Of a stretch of 64,000 nt of DNA, positions 41,110-50,003 are shown piece after piece. Each line of letters opens with the position of its first letter. Position 1 is the stretch's first letter. Source of the stretch: Legionella moravica DSM 19234 (lineage in GTDB: Bacteria; Pseudomonadota; Gammaproteobacteria; Legionellales; Legionellaceae); NCBI RefSeq assembly GCF_000423305.1, contig NZ_KE384000.1:72121-136120 (forward strand), in the 5' to 3' direction. The notes under the pieces are model-generated. The model did no database searches and had not been told where the DNA came from. It saw only the letters and a list, made by a program, of their open reading frames with translations. The position numbers and the translations under genes were made by a program.

Positions 41110-41670
41110 TTAAAACCATGCTCTGCTGAATTCGACAGTCACAACCCCCTGAGCTGTTTTCTCTAACATGCTCCATACCGTCCTGCATCGCTGAAGATAA
41201 CCCATTAAAACATGTTCATTGCTGCAACGATAACGTATGGGCATGGCATCATAAACCTCGGTGGGTTCAATCGCCTGACAATGCTCGCCATTTGTCAATT
41301 CAATAGCCCAGGGAAAAGCGCGCGACATATCCAGAAGAGTATGGTTCTCATTATTTAGCGGAGCACTCACCTGGATTAACACACTGTCACTATCCCAAGG
41401 TGACTGAGGGCATAAAGCCTCCATTGAGTTACGCCCTGCTTTGACAAAACAGGGATCATAAATTCTACCCTCAGCCTGACAACGCCATGCGTCTTCGCGA
41501 ACAATTAACTGTGACTGGGAAAAGCATTCCCCAGACACTTTATTTTTGACTACAGGTGCAATTTGCTCAACCACTTCACCAAATGGTCTATACAGTTTTA
41601 ATACAGTATCGCCAGCAGTAGCTAAAAAAGAACAAAAACACAGCACTACTAATAAAACTCTTTGCAACAT
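41110..41670 (-). CDS. Secreted hypothetical protein, 186 aa
   Basis: I do not recognise this protein. It has a clear signal peptide (residues 1-19, ending FLATAGD). The mature part contains eight or so cysteines (for example CFSQSQL, WRCQAEGRIYDPCF, LCPQSPW, HCQAIEP, YRCSNEH, QRCRTVW), suggesting disulfide bonds in the periplasm. The GRIYDPCF and LCPQSPW strings suggest a compact extracellular fold. It is monocistronic, with no informative neighbour: asnS is divergent and the maiA end is convergent. Confidence 0.75.
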   Translation of the reverse strand: MLQRVLLVVLCFCSFLATAGDTVLKLYRPFGEVVEQIAPVVKNKVSGECFSQSQLIVREDAWRCQAEGRIYDPCFVKAGRNSMEALCPQSPWDSDSVLIQVSAPLNNENHTLLDMSRAFPWAIELTNGEHCQAIEPTEVYDAMPIRYRCSNEHVLMGYLQRCRTVWSMLEKTAQGVVTVEFSRAWF

Positions 41671-41878
41671 AGTGTTCCCCCACTGATTTTATTTAGTGTA
41701 TCATCACATACTAAACAAGCGGCTGTTTCGATTTTGCTAGCTTGAGCCAAAATGGCCTGATGTTCGATTATTGAAGCGCAGCATCCAAGGATAGGCACGC
41801 AGAAAATCAGACCATTTTATCAACTGAGCAGGAAGGTCAACAGCCCTTTAAATGCCTTTATCGATTTTGGAGTACATA

Positions 41879-43282
41879 ATGACAGAAGTCTTTACTATAA
41901 AACAATGTCTGGATGGTGAAATCAGCGTTGATGAAACCGTTACTGTAAGAGGCTGGGTGAAAACCCGGCGGGATTCTAAAGTGGGTTTATCCTTTATCAA
42001 TCTGCATGACGGCTCCTGTTTTTCTCCAATACAGTTAGTAGCTACAGACAGCTTATCCAATTACCATGAAGAAGTAATAAAACTGAACGCAGGTTGCTCC
42101 ATCATTGCTACCGGTAAATTGGTTGCGTCCCAAGGTAAGGGACAGCTTTTTGAAATCCAGGCGGAGCACATTGAAGTTGCTGGCTGGGTAGAAAATCCCG
42201 ACAGTTATCCCATCCAGGCCAAAAGACACACCCTCGAGTTTTTGAGAGACGTCGCTCATCTGCGACCACGCACCAATACCATCAGTGCGGTAACCCGGAT
42301 TCGCCATTGTTTGGCTCAGGCCATTCACCGATTTTACGATCAAAAAGGTTTTTTCTGGATTCATACTCCTATCATCACTGCCAGTGATTGTGAAGGTGCC
42401 GGCGAGATGTTTCGAGTTTCAACCCTTGATTTGTTGAATATCCCGAAAAATGATCAAGGACAAATTGATTTCACGAAGGATTTTTTTGGGAGAGAAACTT
42501 TTCTTACCGTTTCGGGGCAATTAAACCTTGAGGCTTATTGTATGGCCATGTCCAAAGTCTATACCTTTGGCCCTACGTTCCGTGCAGAAAACTCCAATAC
42601 CAGCCGTCACTTAGCCGAATTCTGGATGGTCGAGCCAGAAATTGCCTTTGCAACGTTAAACGACATCTGTGATTTAAGCCAGCAGATGCTGCGCTATCTA
42701 TGCAAAACAGTTCTTGATGAACGCGCTGATGATATGGACTTTTTTAACCAGTTTGTCGCACCAGGTTGTATTGAGCGGTTAGAACTTATAGCAGATTCCG
42801 ATTTTGAGGTAATGACCTATACTGATGCCATTAAAATTCTTGAAGCCACAGACCACAAATTTGAGTTTCCGGTCAGTTGGGGGCTTGATTTGCAATCAGA
42901 ACATGAACGTTTTCTGGCAGAGGTGCACTGCAAGAAACCTGTAATTATAACCAATTACCCTCAAGAGATTAAAGGCTTCTATATGAGGCTGAATGATGAT
43001 GAAAAGACGGTTGCTGCTATGGATGTTTTAGCACCCGGCATAGGCGAAATTATCGGAGGAAGCCAAAGGGAAGAACGATTGGCGATTCTGGATAAACGCA
43101 TGGATGAATGCAACCTGAATAAAGAACATTACCAATGGTATCGAGATCTGCGCCGTTATGGCACAGTACCTCATTCAGGATTTGGTTTGGGCTTTGAACG
43201 ATTAATCAGTTACGTTACCGGTGTAGCCAATGTGCGTGATGTGATTCCATTCCCACGCACACCAGGTCATGCTGATTATTAA
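41879..43282 (+). CDS. asnS: Asparaginyl-tRNA synthetase
   Basis: Class IIb aminoacyl-tRNA synthetase of 467 aa (E. coli 466) that charges tRNA-Asn. The N-terminal OB-fold anticodon domain starts [19 protein letters not shown]. The catalytic core carries motif 2 ([21 protein letters not shown]) and motif 3 ([15 protein letters not shown]). The ATG at 41879 is chosen because GGAG lies 7 bases upstream and the length fits. An in-frame ATG at 41852 has no such site. The 180-base leader shows no obvious T-box or riboswitch. Confidence 0.97.
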   Translation: MTEVFTIKQCLDGEISVDETVTVRGWVKTRRDSKVGLSFINLHDGSCFSPIQLVATDSLSNYHEEVIKLNAGCSIIATGKLVASQGKGQLFEIQAEHIEVAGWVENPDSYPIQAKRHTLEFLRDVAHLRPRTNTISAVTRIRHCLAQAIHRFYDQKGFFWIHTPIITASDCEGAGEMFRVSTLDLLNIPKNDQGQIDFTKDFFGRETFLTVSGQLNLEAYCMAMSKVYTFGPTFRAENSNTSRHLAEFWMVEPEIAFATLNDICDLSQQMLRYLCKTVLDERADDMDFFNQFVAPGCIERLELIADSDFEVMTYTDAIKILEATDHKFEFPVSWGLDLQSEHERFLAEVHCKKPVIITNYPQEIKGFYMRLNDDEKTVAAMDVLAPGIGEIIGGSQREERLAILDKRMDECNLNKEHYQWYRDLRRYGTVPHSGFGLGFERLISYVTGVANVRDVIPFPRTPGHADY

Positions 43283-43289
43283 TTCTATT

Positions 43290-43679
43290 TTAGGGGCGTG
43301 GCGATTTATACTCAGCCTGGGTAATTTCATTATCCGGCTGGGGTTCCGATTGCTGACACCCATGAGACTTGGAAACCTCGAGCTTCTTATTCTCGGATTG
43401 GCGCAAAACAGGGGTACCAAAGTCTACTCTATCATAAGTTTTGCTGTCTTTTTCTTTAAGAAACTTTATTAATTGGCTTTCCCGGGATTGCTCTGTAGAT
43501 TGACCTTCTTCAGATCCATCTGCCTTTCTAGTAATCAAAGGATACGAAATGGATCTGTCTCTTCTGTGAGCAAAAAATCTCAACGGGATTTTTTGTGATA
43601 CGGGGGCAGTATCCCGTTTGGTATCCTCTAATAAATCAACATTCGGTTTTTCTACTGTTCCATCAACTTGTTTAAACAT
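43290..43679 (-). CDS. Hydrophilic hypothetical protein, 129 aa
   Basis: Unrecognised, highly charged, probably disordered protein with no signal peptide or membrane helix. The C-terminal third is rich in Gln, Glu, Ser and Pro (QQSEPQPDNEITQAEYKSP). GGAGCAATAAGG before the ATG supports expression. It is transcribed with lolD-lolC, 23 bases after lolD. Such small, polar, orphan proteins in Legionella include Dot/Icm substrates, but nothing here proves that. Confidence 0.6.
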   Translation of the reverse strand: MFKQVDGTVEKPNVDLLEDTKRDTAPVSQKIPLRFFAHRRDRSISYPLITRKADGSEEGQSTEQSRESQLIKFLKEKDSKTYDRVDFGTPVLRQSENKKLEVSKSHGCQQSEPQPDNEITQAEYKSPRP

Positions 43680-43702
43680 CCTTATTGCTCCTTGTTATAA
43701 AA

Positions 43703-44386
43703 CTAATCCTGCACTGATAGAGTCCCTTCATGCAATATCATAATTCTATCCATACGTTTGGCGATTTGCTGATCATGCGTTACGATCACCAAAGCTGTTT
43801 TCATTTGCTTGTTCAAATCCAGCATTAAATCAAACACTTTAGTGGCTGTTGCCTGATCCAAATTGCCTGTAGGCTCATCTGCCAAAACACAGTGAGGCTG
43901 GTGCACCAAGGCTCTGGCAATTGCGACTCGCTGCCGCTCTCCTCCTGAAAGTTGGGCAGGTTTATGTTCCATTCTTGGCTTTAAACCAACATGTTCCAGC
44001 ATATCACTTGCTTTTTGCTCTGCCTGCTTGACGTGCATCCCCGCAATTAATAAGGGCATGGCCACATTTTCAAGGGCTGTGAATTCAGGTAACAAATGGT
44101 GAAACTGATATACAAATCCTAACCGTTGATTACGCAATTGACAACGCTGTTTTTCACTAATTTTTTGCCAGTTCACATCATTAATGCAGACTGAACCGCT
44201 TGTTGGCTTATCCAAACCTCCCAGCAAGTGCAACAGAGTACTCTTTCCAGAACCGGATGGGCCAATTATCGCGATACTATCGCCTTTCGCTACCCTCAAA
44301 TCGATTCCTTTCAGCACGTCCACTCTTGAAGCGCCGTCATTATAAGATTTGACTAATTTTTGACTGTATAAAATAGAATCACTCAT
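43703..44386 (-). CDS. lolD: Lipoprotein-releasing ABC transporter ATPase LolD
   Basis: ATPase of 227 aa (E. coli 233) in the LolCDE/MacB group. It powers release of outer-membrane lipoproteins from the inner membrane to the chaperone LolA. Motifs are Walker [13 protein letters not shown], the signature [19 protein letters not shown], Walker [12 protein letters not shown] and the family Q-loop [18 protein letters not shown]. The ATG at 44386 follows GGAGG and overlaps the permease stop by 8 bases (ATGAGTGA). The longer reading (44404) is not needed. Confidence 0.95.
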   Translation of the reverse strand: MSDSILYSQKLVKSYNDGASRVDVLKGIDLRVAKGDSIAIIGPSGSGKSTLLHLLGGLDKPTSGSVCINDVNWQKISEKQRCQLRNQRLGFVYQFHHLLPEFTALENVAMPLLIAGMHVKQAEQKASDMLEHVGLKPRMEHKPAQLSGGERQRVAIARALVHQPHCVLADEPTGNLDQATATKVFDLMLDLNKQMKTALVIVTHDQQIAKRMDRIMILHEGTLSVQD

Positions 44387-45623
44387 AATGCAAAGCCTCC
44401 GCAATCACTGTTTTTGAAGCGCGCCAGGCAGGATAAATTGTAGCAGCAAAACTCATTAATAAAGCCATAACACAGACATGCCATAAATCACTAAACAAGA
44501 TTTCTGATGGTAAATAATCGACAAAATAAATACTTGAAGACAATACTTTTACGTTGAACAGGTTCTGTAAATAATTGACTATGGCAGTAGCATTTTTTGC
44601 TAATACCAAACCACCAGCCAACCCAATTCCGGTGCCGACTATTCCTACCATCATCCCTTGAACAATAAACACCCAGAGTATGGTGGATGGTGTAGCGCCT
44701 ATTGTTCTTAAAATAGCAATTTCAGCCTGTTTGTCATTCACTACCATCACTAAGGAAGAAACCAGATTGAATGCTGCAACTGCAATGATGAGCATTAATA
44801 TAAGAAACATCATGGTTTTTTCCATTTTTACTGCTTCAAAAAATGCACCAAATTGTTGAGTCCAATTTCCTACCTGATACTCTTCACCTAATAGATTGGA
44901 TAAGCGCTCTGAAAGTTCAGGAGCCTGATAAACATTATCAATCTTCATTTTAAGGCCAGTAACATCATCGCCTAACTGCAACAGTTTTTGGGCATCAGCC
45001 AGGTTGATAAAGGCCAGTTTGGTGTCAAAGTTAAATCCAGTACCTGCAGAAAACACACCCGCTACTGTAAATCGTTTAAAACGAGGAATCATGCCTGCCG
45101 GAGTTACTGTTGCTTGCGGAATCATGATGGTCACTTTATCTCCCATCATCACCCCAAGGGTGTCAGCCAGGCCTTTACCTAGAATAATGCCAAAATGCTT
45201 CAGGTTGTTCATATCTCCAGCCAGCAACTTATCATTAAGATGAGTTACTGCAATTTCTTTTTCTGGCAAAACACCCGTAAGCACTATAGGTAGAACTTGC
45301 CCATCATGAGTCAACAAACCTTGACCACCAACATAAGGAGCAATCGCCTTGATCTGAGGGATGGCTTTGATTTTATTTTCCAGGGCGGGCCAATCTGTTA
45401 ATTTTTCATCTGGTCCAGTGATAGTAATTTCTGGAGCCATACCAAAAAATCGTTTATGAATTTCATGATCAAAGCCATTCATAACGGACAAGACGGTCAC
45501 TAATACCATTACTCCCATGCCAATACCCAACATCGAGCTTAATGATATAAAAGAGACAAAATGATTTTTTTTTCTGGATCTGGTGTAACGTAACCCTATA
45601 AAAAGAGCTAATGGTTTATACAT
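44379..45623 (-). CDS. lolC: Lipoprotein-releasing system permease, LolC/LolE family
   Basis: Inner-membrane permease of 414 aa with four helices and a large periplasmic MacB-like domain between helices 1 and 2. N-terminal residues [26 protein letters not shown] and the closing [23 protein letters not shown] are characteristic of LolC/LolE. Only one such gene is present beside lolD, so it may be a LolF-type homodimer rather than half of a LolC/LolE pair; a second permease elsewhere in the genome would overturn that. The start is set at the ATG at 45623 on family length. Confidence 0.92.
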   Translation of the reverse strand: MYKPLALFIGLRYTRSRKKNHFVSFISLSSMLGIGMGVMVLVTVLSVMNGFDHEIHKRFFGMAPEITITGPDEKLTDWPALENKIKAIPQIKAIAPYVGGQGLLTHDGQVLPIVLTGVLPEKEIAVTHLNDKLLAGDMNNLKHFGIILGKGLADTLGVMMGDKVTIMIPQATVTPAGMIPRFKRFTVAGVFSAGTGFNFDTKLAFINLADAQKLLQLGDDVTGLKMKIDNVYQAPELSERLSNLLGEEYQVGNWTQQFGAFFEAVKMEKTMMFLILMLIIAVAAFNLVSSLVMVVNDKQAEIAILRTIGATPSTILWVFIVQGMMVGIVGTGIGLAGGLVLAKNATAIVNYLQNLFNVKVLSSSIYFVDYLPSEILFSDLWHVCVMALLMSFAATIYPAWRASKTVIAEALHYE

Positions 45624-45839
45624 AATTGCATTAATTTGATTTAAAGTTCTATTGTAGAGAAAAACTGAGCCAGGTGATATACCCAATTCGCAGATCCATA
45701 GGTTATTATCAAAAGCTTCTTTCCTCTACGCCAAAAACTCATCCAACCTATTGCCTTTGTGCCTAATTTTGGTGCATCCTTAATAATTCCTTAACGTAAC
45801 TACCCTATAATTTCTTGATGTTAAATTGGAGTATAACCA

Positions 45840-47666
45840 ATGCCATTTCCCAAACTCTCAGCAGTATTGAATAACTGTCCATTACATGCACTTACTCCTG
45901 AAATAAAATTGGAAGTTTTAAAATTTGGGGAAAATGGGCTCTATGACAATCAACATACAGCGGGTTATTCTATTTTAAAAGATAAATTCGCGGTGTTTTA
46001 TGGATTCAATCCTGCTGAATTTACCTGGAGCACATTCGCCGGTATATTGAAGTGTTATAATGCATTTGATACGCAAATCATATTAGGCCCGGTATTACGT
46101 TCGTTTATGAAAGAACCCATGGCCCATGACGAACTTCTTCCCAGCCTGGCCGCAGCGAGTGACACGTCACCTGAACTGTATATCAACAGCATGACAGAAG
46201 TACAACCTGATACCAGTCGTTACGCCAGTTTGGCTCCTGACGAAGTATATCAATACGCCAGCAAAGAATTAGGTCTAAGTTTGATTTATCATCCTCAGGA
46301 AGGGGAGGCCACTCAATTGGAAGCCTCCAATGCACTGTCCACAGTTCATATTTTTCATCAAGGAGGAATTGATGGTGCGCAATTTGGTGGCCATTGGGAA
46401 CGCACGGATAGAGGCTTGGAAAGTCTTGATATTCAAAACCAGGACGATACCCAACTCAATGAAATCATTCAACTTTTAGGTCAAAACATTGGAGTCAATC
46501 CTTTTGGCTTCGAATTATTAAAAAAGCATGTTCAGATTACTGCACGGACTCAGGAGAAGCACAATGAGTCAATACAATTTGAAACTGAATTTGCGGAACT
46601 AAATATCGCAGTGACTCAAATACTCAAATACCTTAATAACATTAATTCAGTTCCCAAAATTTATGCTATTCGATTATTGGGGAACGGTTTATCTGAAATT
46701 ACCCGCCGATTCATTGAGGAATATGACTTTGTAGAAGTGGAACATAATCTGATATTTGAGCAATGGATAAGAGCTCTTGACGAATTTAAACCAACATTAA
46801 ACGCAGAAGAACAACAATTAATCAATCGGCTTATGGCACCTGTGCCACAATCTTTTTTTCCTGTAAACGTTGAAGCTACACTGCCTAATGAGCAAGATCC
46901 AAATAGAGAATTAGCTGAAGCATTACAGGCTATTGAGCGTTTTGAGATGGAACAACGAGAAAAAAACCTTCTTGAAAGTGAGCAATTAGCTAGACGACTT
47001 CAGGATGAAGAACTTTTGGCACGCGACAAGGTAGAGCGAACTCTGCCTGCAAGCCAGCAATTAGAGCAAGATACTCAAAATGTTCATCCTGAAGACGAGA
47101 TTTCAGATACCCGTGAGCAATTGGCACATATGCTGGCAACAGGGCAAATTGCACTCGGACAGGATGATGAAGAACAACGAACAAACAGTGATAAGCCTCT
47201 ATCAATGAAAATACTGTTAGCGCAACAAGAGTTTCAAAAACATCTTGATTCGCTTAAAAACAAAATGGATGATCTTGCCACACGCCGAAATGAACACATT
47301 TCCAATCCTGAAAAATTTGACGCATTGGACAAAGCCTGGAACGCGGCAAATGACCTCCATATGAACATAGCAATAGCTGGAGACCTTTATTTTAGCGCCC
47401 CTAGCCCTCAAGCCTATAATAAATTTGAATCCACATGTAAAACACTTATAAATTCAGCACATAGCAAACTGGACAAGCACCGAGGATGGACAGAATTTTT
47501 AGTCAATTTTGCCTTGGGAATTTTAACTCTGGGAGTAGGACTGATCATAAAAGGGCTATTTAACCTGGCAACGAACAAGTCGTTCTTTTTTGTTCATAAG
47601 ACGAAGTCCTCCGAATTATTGGATGACATCGAAAACGATGTTCATAATTCGGCGCCAGCTGCCTAA
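45840..47666 (+). CDS. Predicted OTU-like cysteine protease, candidate Dot/Icm effector
   Basis: A 608-aa protein without a signal peptide that I do not recognise as a named effector. The N-terminal roughly 230 residues look like a cysteine protease fold of the OTU kind. LNNCPLHALTPEI puts a candidate nucleophile at C13, and FGGHWERTDRG puts the candidate His-Trp at H185-W186, in the order Cys then His as in OTU deubiquitinases. A coiled coil occupies about 350-400 (EMEQREKNLLESEQLARRLQ). A single hydrophobic segment at 553-575 (NFALGILTLGVGLIIKG) precedes a charged tail, a C-terminal layout that I recall from other Legionella effectors. Protease activity, deubiquitination and secretion are inference. 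Confidence 0.7.
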   Translation: MPFPKLSAVLNNCPLHALTPEIKLEVLKFGENGLYDNQHTAGYSILKDKFAVFYGFNPAEFTWSTFAGILKCYNAFDTQIILGPVLRSFMKEPMAHDELLPSLAAASDTSPELYINSMTEVQPDTSRYASLAPDEVYQYASKELGLSLIYHPQEGEATQLEASNALSTVHIFHQGGIDGAQFGGHWERTDRGLESLDIQNQDDTQLNEIIQLLGQNIGVNPFGFELLKKHVQITARTQEKHNESIQFETEFAELNIAVTQILKYLNNINSVPKIYAIRLLGNGLSEITRRFIEEYDFVEVEHNLIFEQWIRALDEFKPTLNAEEQQLINRLMAPVPQSFFPVNVEATLPNEQDPNRELAEALQAIERFEMEQREKNLLESEQLARRLQDEELLARDKVERTLPASQQLEQDTQNVHPEDEISDTREQLAHMLATGQIALGQDDEEQRTNSDKPLSMKILLAQQEFQKHLDSLKNKMDDLATRRNEHISNPEKFDALDKAWNAANDLHMNIAIAGDLYFSAPSPQAYNKFESTCKTLINSAHSKLDKHRGWTEFLVNFALGILTLGVGLIIKGLFNLATNKSFFFVHKTKSSELLDDIENDVHNSAPAA

Positions 47667-47698
47667 TTAGCACCTTATCTCGTTATCAAACCTCTCAA

Positions 47699-47733
47699 TC
47701 CGAGTACTCAACAGACGGTACTCGGGATTTTTC
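47699..47733 (+). terminator. Terminator after the OTU-like gene
   Basis: CCGAGTAC (47700-47707) pairs with GTACTCGG (47718-47725) around a 10-base loop and is followed by GATTTTTC. It separates the 608-aa gene from the ubiquitin-like gene, so they are probably not one transcript. Confidence 0.8.
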
Positions 47734-47801
47734 TTATTATTGTATTATAATTAGTACAAGGCTGACTGAGCATCACACGTCTTGATTAGGGGGCATTGCT
47801 T

Positions 47802-48311
47802 ATGCGTATTTTTTTAAAAACCTTAATGGGACAATCCGTTGGCATCACCATTGAAAACAGCAGAACAGTGACCGGCCTGGATATAAAGAAATTAATCCAA
47901 AAGAAAAAAGGGTTTGATATTTCAGAACAAACCATTCTGATCGCAGGAAGGACATGGGATGATAACCAGCCCTACACAGAGTTCAGAAAACAAAGCCCGC
48001 ATTTACCTGTTGAATTAAACCAGAATCATCTGAGACTGGTCATTACTCCTATTCCAGAACATTTACGCCCACTGGTTAAAATGAACTATCATGACCTAAA
48101 AGAACTTAACCCCAAATTAGCAACACAGATATCAAAAAATTCTCGGGCGATACGATATAAAGAAGAAATTCATATCAGTACCCAGACCTATTGGAATGAC
48201 TTAAGCATCCATGAACGAGTTAAAATACTGAGCAACCAGGAGTATGCTGATCTGGTTCCGTTATTACCGAATAAAACACCACCCGTTCAAATCAACTCTG
48301 GAAACGGATAG
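47802..48311 (+). CDS. Ubiquitin-like protein with C-terminal extension
   Basis: A 169-aa protein whose first roughly 82 residues match ubiquitin. MRIFLKTLMG aligns with ubiquitin MQIFVKTLTG. Ten of the first 22 residues are identical by position (M1, I3, F4, K6, T7, L8, G10, E18, S20, T22). A two-residue insertion in helix 1 is then needed before IQKKKG (ubiquitin IQDKEG), then LIAGRTWDD (LIFAGKQLED) and HLRLVI (LHLVLR). There is no LRLRGG end. Instead an 87-residue helical extension follows, ending INSGNG. The ATG at 47802 has AGGGGG 8-10 bases upstream. A TTG at 47796 would break the ubiquitin start. Role unknown; a secreted ubiquitin mimic is a strong candidate. Confidence 0.8.
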   Translation: MRIFLKTLMGQSVGITIENSRTVTGLDIKKLIQKKKGFDISEQTILIAGRTWDDNQPYTEFRKQSPHLPVELNQNHLRLVITPIPEHLRPLVKMNYHDLKELNPKLATQISKNSRAIRYKEEIHISTQTYWNDLSIHERVKILSNQEYADLVPLLPNKTPPVQINSGNG

Positions 48312-48322
48312 GTACTAAAACA

Positions 48323-48955
48323 CTACTTCCATTGTACCGTGTAGAAATAATGACTCCAGCGGACTTCAGCAATTGTACCTCTGGATATCGAAGTGACTCC
48401 CGCTGGAGTTCCAGTATAAATAACATCACCTGACTTCAAGGGAAAAAATTGACTTATATATACTAATAAATCTACTGGATGCATCATCATATCTGCACCC
48501 TTAGCACCTTGCCTGGGAGTACCGTCAATAATTAATTGAAATTCCGTATCCAGATAATCTTTAAATAATGAATAGGGAATCCATGGGCCAAGAATGGCGG
48601 CATCTTTAAATACTTTTGCTGTAGTCCAAGGATGGCCTTGTTTTTTTAATTCAGATTGACGCGTTCTTAAAGTCATATCCAGACCAAGCGTAATGCCTGA
48701 AATAGCATTTTTAGCTTCTTCAAACGTCATTTGATACCCATCTTGGGCAATGCGAAGCACGATTTCACATTCAGGCTGTACGGCGGTGTCTTCAGAAGGA
48801 AAATCAAGATGCAATTGCTCCTCCCAGCAGGAAGCTTGTTTAAGAACACTTGCTGGCTTCAGAAATAATACGGGTTTTTCTGGTACTGGATCTCCAAGCT
48901 CTTTAGCATGGTCAAGATAATTTTTTCCCACACAAACTATTTTATCAAAAGACAT
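48323..48955 (-). CDS. FAH-family hydrolase (fumarylpyruvate hydrolase-like, YcgM type)
   Basis: Short FAH-fold enzyme of 210 aa, similar to E. coli YcgM and human FAHD1 (acylpyruvase or oxaloacetate decarboxylase). Features are IVCVGKNYLDHAKELG, the metal site ECEIVLRI, GITLGLDMTLR, WTTAKVFKDAAILGP and the end GDVIYTGTPAGVTSI. It is distinct from the 332-aa enzyme in the tyrosine cluster. The ATG at 48955 has GGAGA 9 bases upstream. The reading at 48979 is less likely. It stands alone, convergent with the ubiquitin-like gene. Confidence 0.92.
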   Translation of the reverse strand: MSFDKIVCVGKNYLDHAKELGDPVPEKPVLFLKPASVLKQASCWEEQLHLDFPSEDTAVQPECEIVLRIAQDGYQMTFEEAKNAISGITLGLDMTLRTRQSELKKQGHPWTTAKVFKDAAILGPWIPYSLFKDYLDTEFQLIIDGTPRQGAKGADMMMHPVDLLVYISQFFPLKSGDVIYTGTPAGVTSISRGTIAEVRWSHYFYTVQWK

Positions 48956-49069
48956 ATAAATGAATCTCCTATGGAACAAGATAGTATCAAGCTAAGAGTG
49001 CGATAATTAGGTGCTTTATTGGTGATTAAGACTGCTCTCTTAGAATTAGAAAGAGCCATGATATGTGAT

Positions 49070-49156
49070 TGGTGCCCGGGGCCGGAATCGAACCGGCATG
49101 GTGTTACCACCGAGGGATTTTAAGTCCCTTGCGTCTACCTGTTTCGCCACCTGGGC
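49070..49156 (-). tRNA. tRNA-Leu (anticodon UAA)
   Basis: Class II tRNA of 87 nt with encoded CCA. The anticodon loop reads CTTAAAA (anticodon TAA), and there is a long variable arm and a T-arm GCCGG-TTCGATT-CCGGC. Acceptor pairs are good except an A-C mismatch at 5:68. It is third of the tRNA group after pgsA, as leuZ is in E. coli. Confidence 0.95.
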
Positions 49157-49169
49157 ATTCTATGCATTG

Positions 49170-49243
49170 TGGAGGCTGAGGCCGGAATCGAACCGGCGTA
49201 CACGGCTTTGCAGGCCGCTGCATGACCACTCTGCCACACAGCC
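49170..49243 (-). tRNA. tRNA-Cys (anticodon GCA)
   Basis: A 74-nt tRNA with encoded CCA. The anticodon loop is CTGCAAA (anticodon GCA), the discriminator is U73 as required for CysRS, and the T-arm is GCCGG-TTCGATT-CCGGC. It is 13 bases upstream of tRNA-Leu in the same direction. Confidence 0.95.
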
Positions 49244-49266
49244 CCATCAGTATCTCTATTGCTCTA

Positions 49267-49294
49267 AAAAAAAAGCGACTTTGTCGTCGCTTTA
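49267..49294 (-). terminator. Terminator-like hairpin between tRNA-Gly and tRNA-Cys
   Basis: On the minus strand AAAGCGAC-GACAAA-GTCGCTTT gives an 8-bp perfect stem followed by further T residues. It lies just after tRNA-Gly and would end or attenuate the transcript before tRNA-Cys. Confidence 0.8.
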
Positions 49295-49297
49295 ATT

Positions 49298-49373
<76 letters not shown>

Positions 49374-49425
49374 GTCTCTACGGGGAGTGATTTTACCGAA
49401 TTTTCACACCCTGTCAACTACAAAA

Positions 49426-49989
49426 TTAATTTTTTTTCATTAAGTCTGGCCATGCAATAGCCAAGTAAACAACCATAGACCAAATAGTCAAAATTGCAGA
49501 CACATACAGCAGAATAAATCCGAGACTTCCCCACCAGGAATTAACAGGATTAAATGCCAGCAGCAAAATCAATGCGATCATTTGAAACATAGTTTTGACT
49601 TTACCTATATAACCCACTGTCACGCTTGCACGTCGTCCGATTTCAGCCATCCATTCTCTTAAGCCTGAAATAACGATCTCACGGCCAACAATGACTATGG
49701 CAGGAATAGTAATGTAATTGATGTCTTTCGCCCCCACTAACAACAGCAAACTGGTGGATACTAATAACTTGTCAGCAACAGGATCCAAAAAAGCACCAAA
49801 CGGCGACATCATTTTCAATTTACGAGCCAGATATCCATCAAGCCAATCGGTGCACGATGCTGCAGCAAAAATTCCCGCGGCAACTGCATTGGCACATTTG
49901 AAAGGTAAATAAAATACAATAATAAATACCGGGACAAGTATTATGCGCAACAAAGTTAATAAATTAGGCAAACTGGTTAAAGTACTCAT
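49426..49989 (-). CDS. pgsA: CDP-diacylglycerol-glycerol-3-phosphate 3-phosphatidyltransferase
   Basis: Inner-membrane enzyme of 187 aa (E. coli 182) that makes phosphatidylglycerol phosphate, the first committed step to phosphatidylglycerol and cardiolipin. The CDP-alcohol phosphatidyltransferase motif is complete (DGYLARKLKMMSPFGAFLD then PVAD), supplying the four metal-binding Asp. The N-terminal NLLTLLRIILVPVF is typical. It lies directly upstream of the tRNA-Gly/Cys/Leu group, an arrangement shared with E. coli pgsA-glyW-cysT-leuZ. The HAD phosphatase gene ends 14 bases upstream. Confidence 0.96.
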   Translation of the reverse strand: MSTLTSLPNLLTLLRIILVPVFIIVFYLPFKCANAVAAGIFAAASCTDWLDGYLARKLKMMSPFGAFLDPVADKLLVSTSLLLLVGAKDINYITIPAIVIVGREIVISGLREWMAEIGRRASVTVGYIGKVKTMFQMIALILLLAFNPVNSWWGSLGFILLYVSAILTIWSMVVYLAIAWPDLMKKN

Positions 49990-50003
49990 TTGGTTCCTAC
50001 TCC

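Noticed and set aside
45840-48311. Protease and ubiquitin-like genes as a single operon
   Set aside because: A clear terminator hairpin with a T-tract lies between them (47699-47733), so I treat them as neighbours only.
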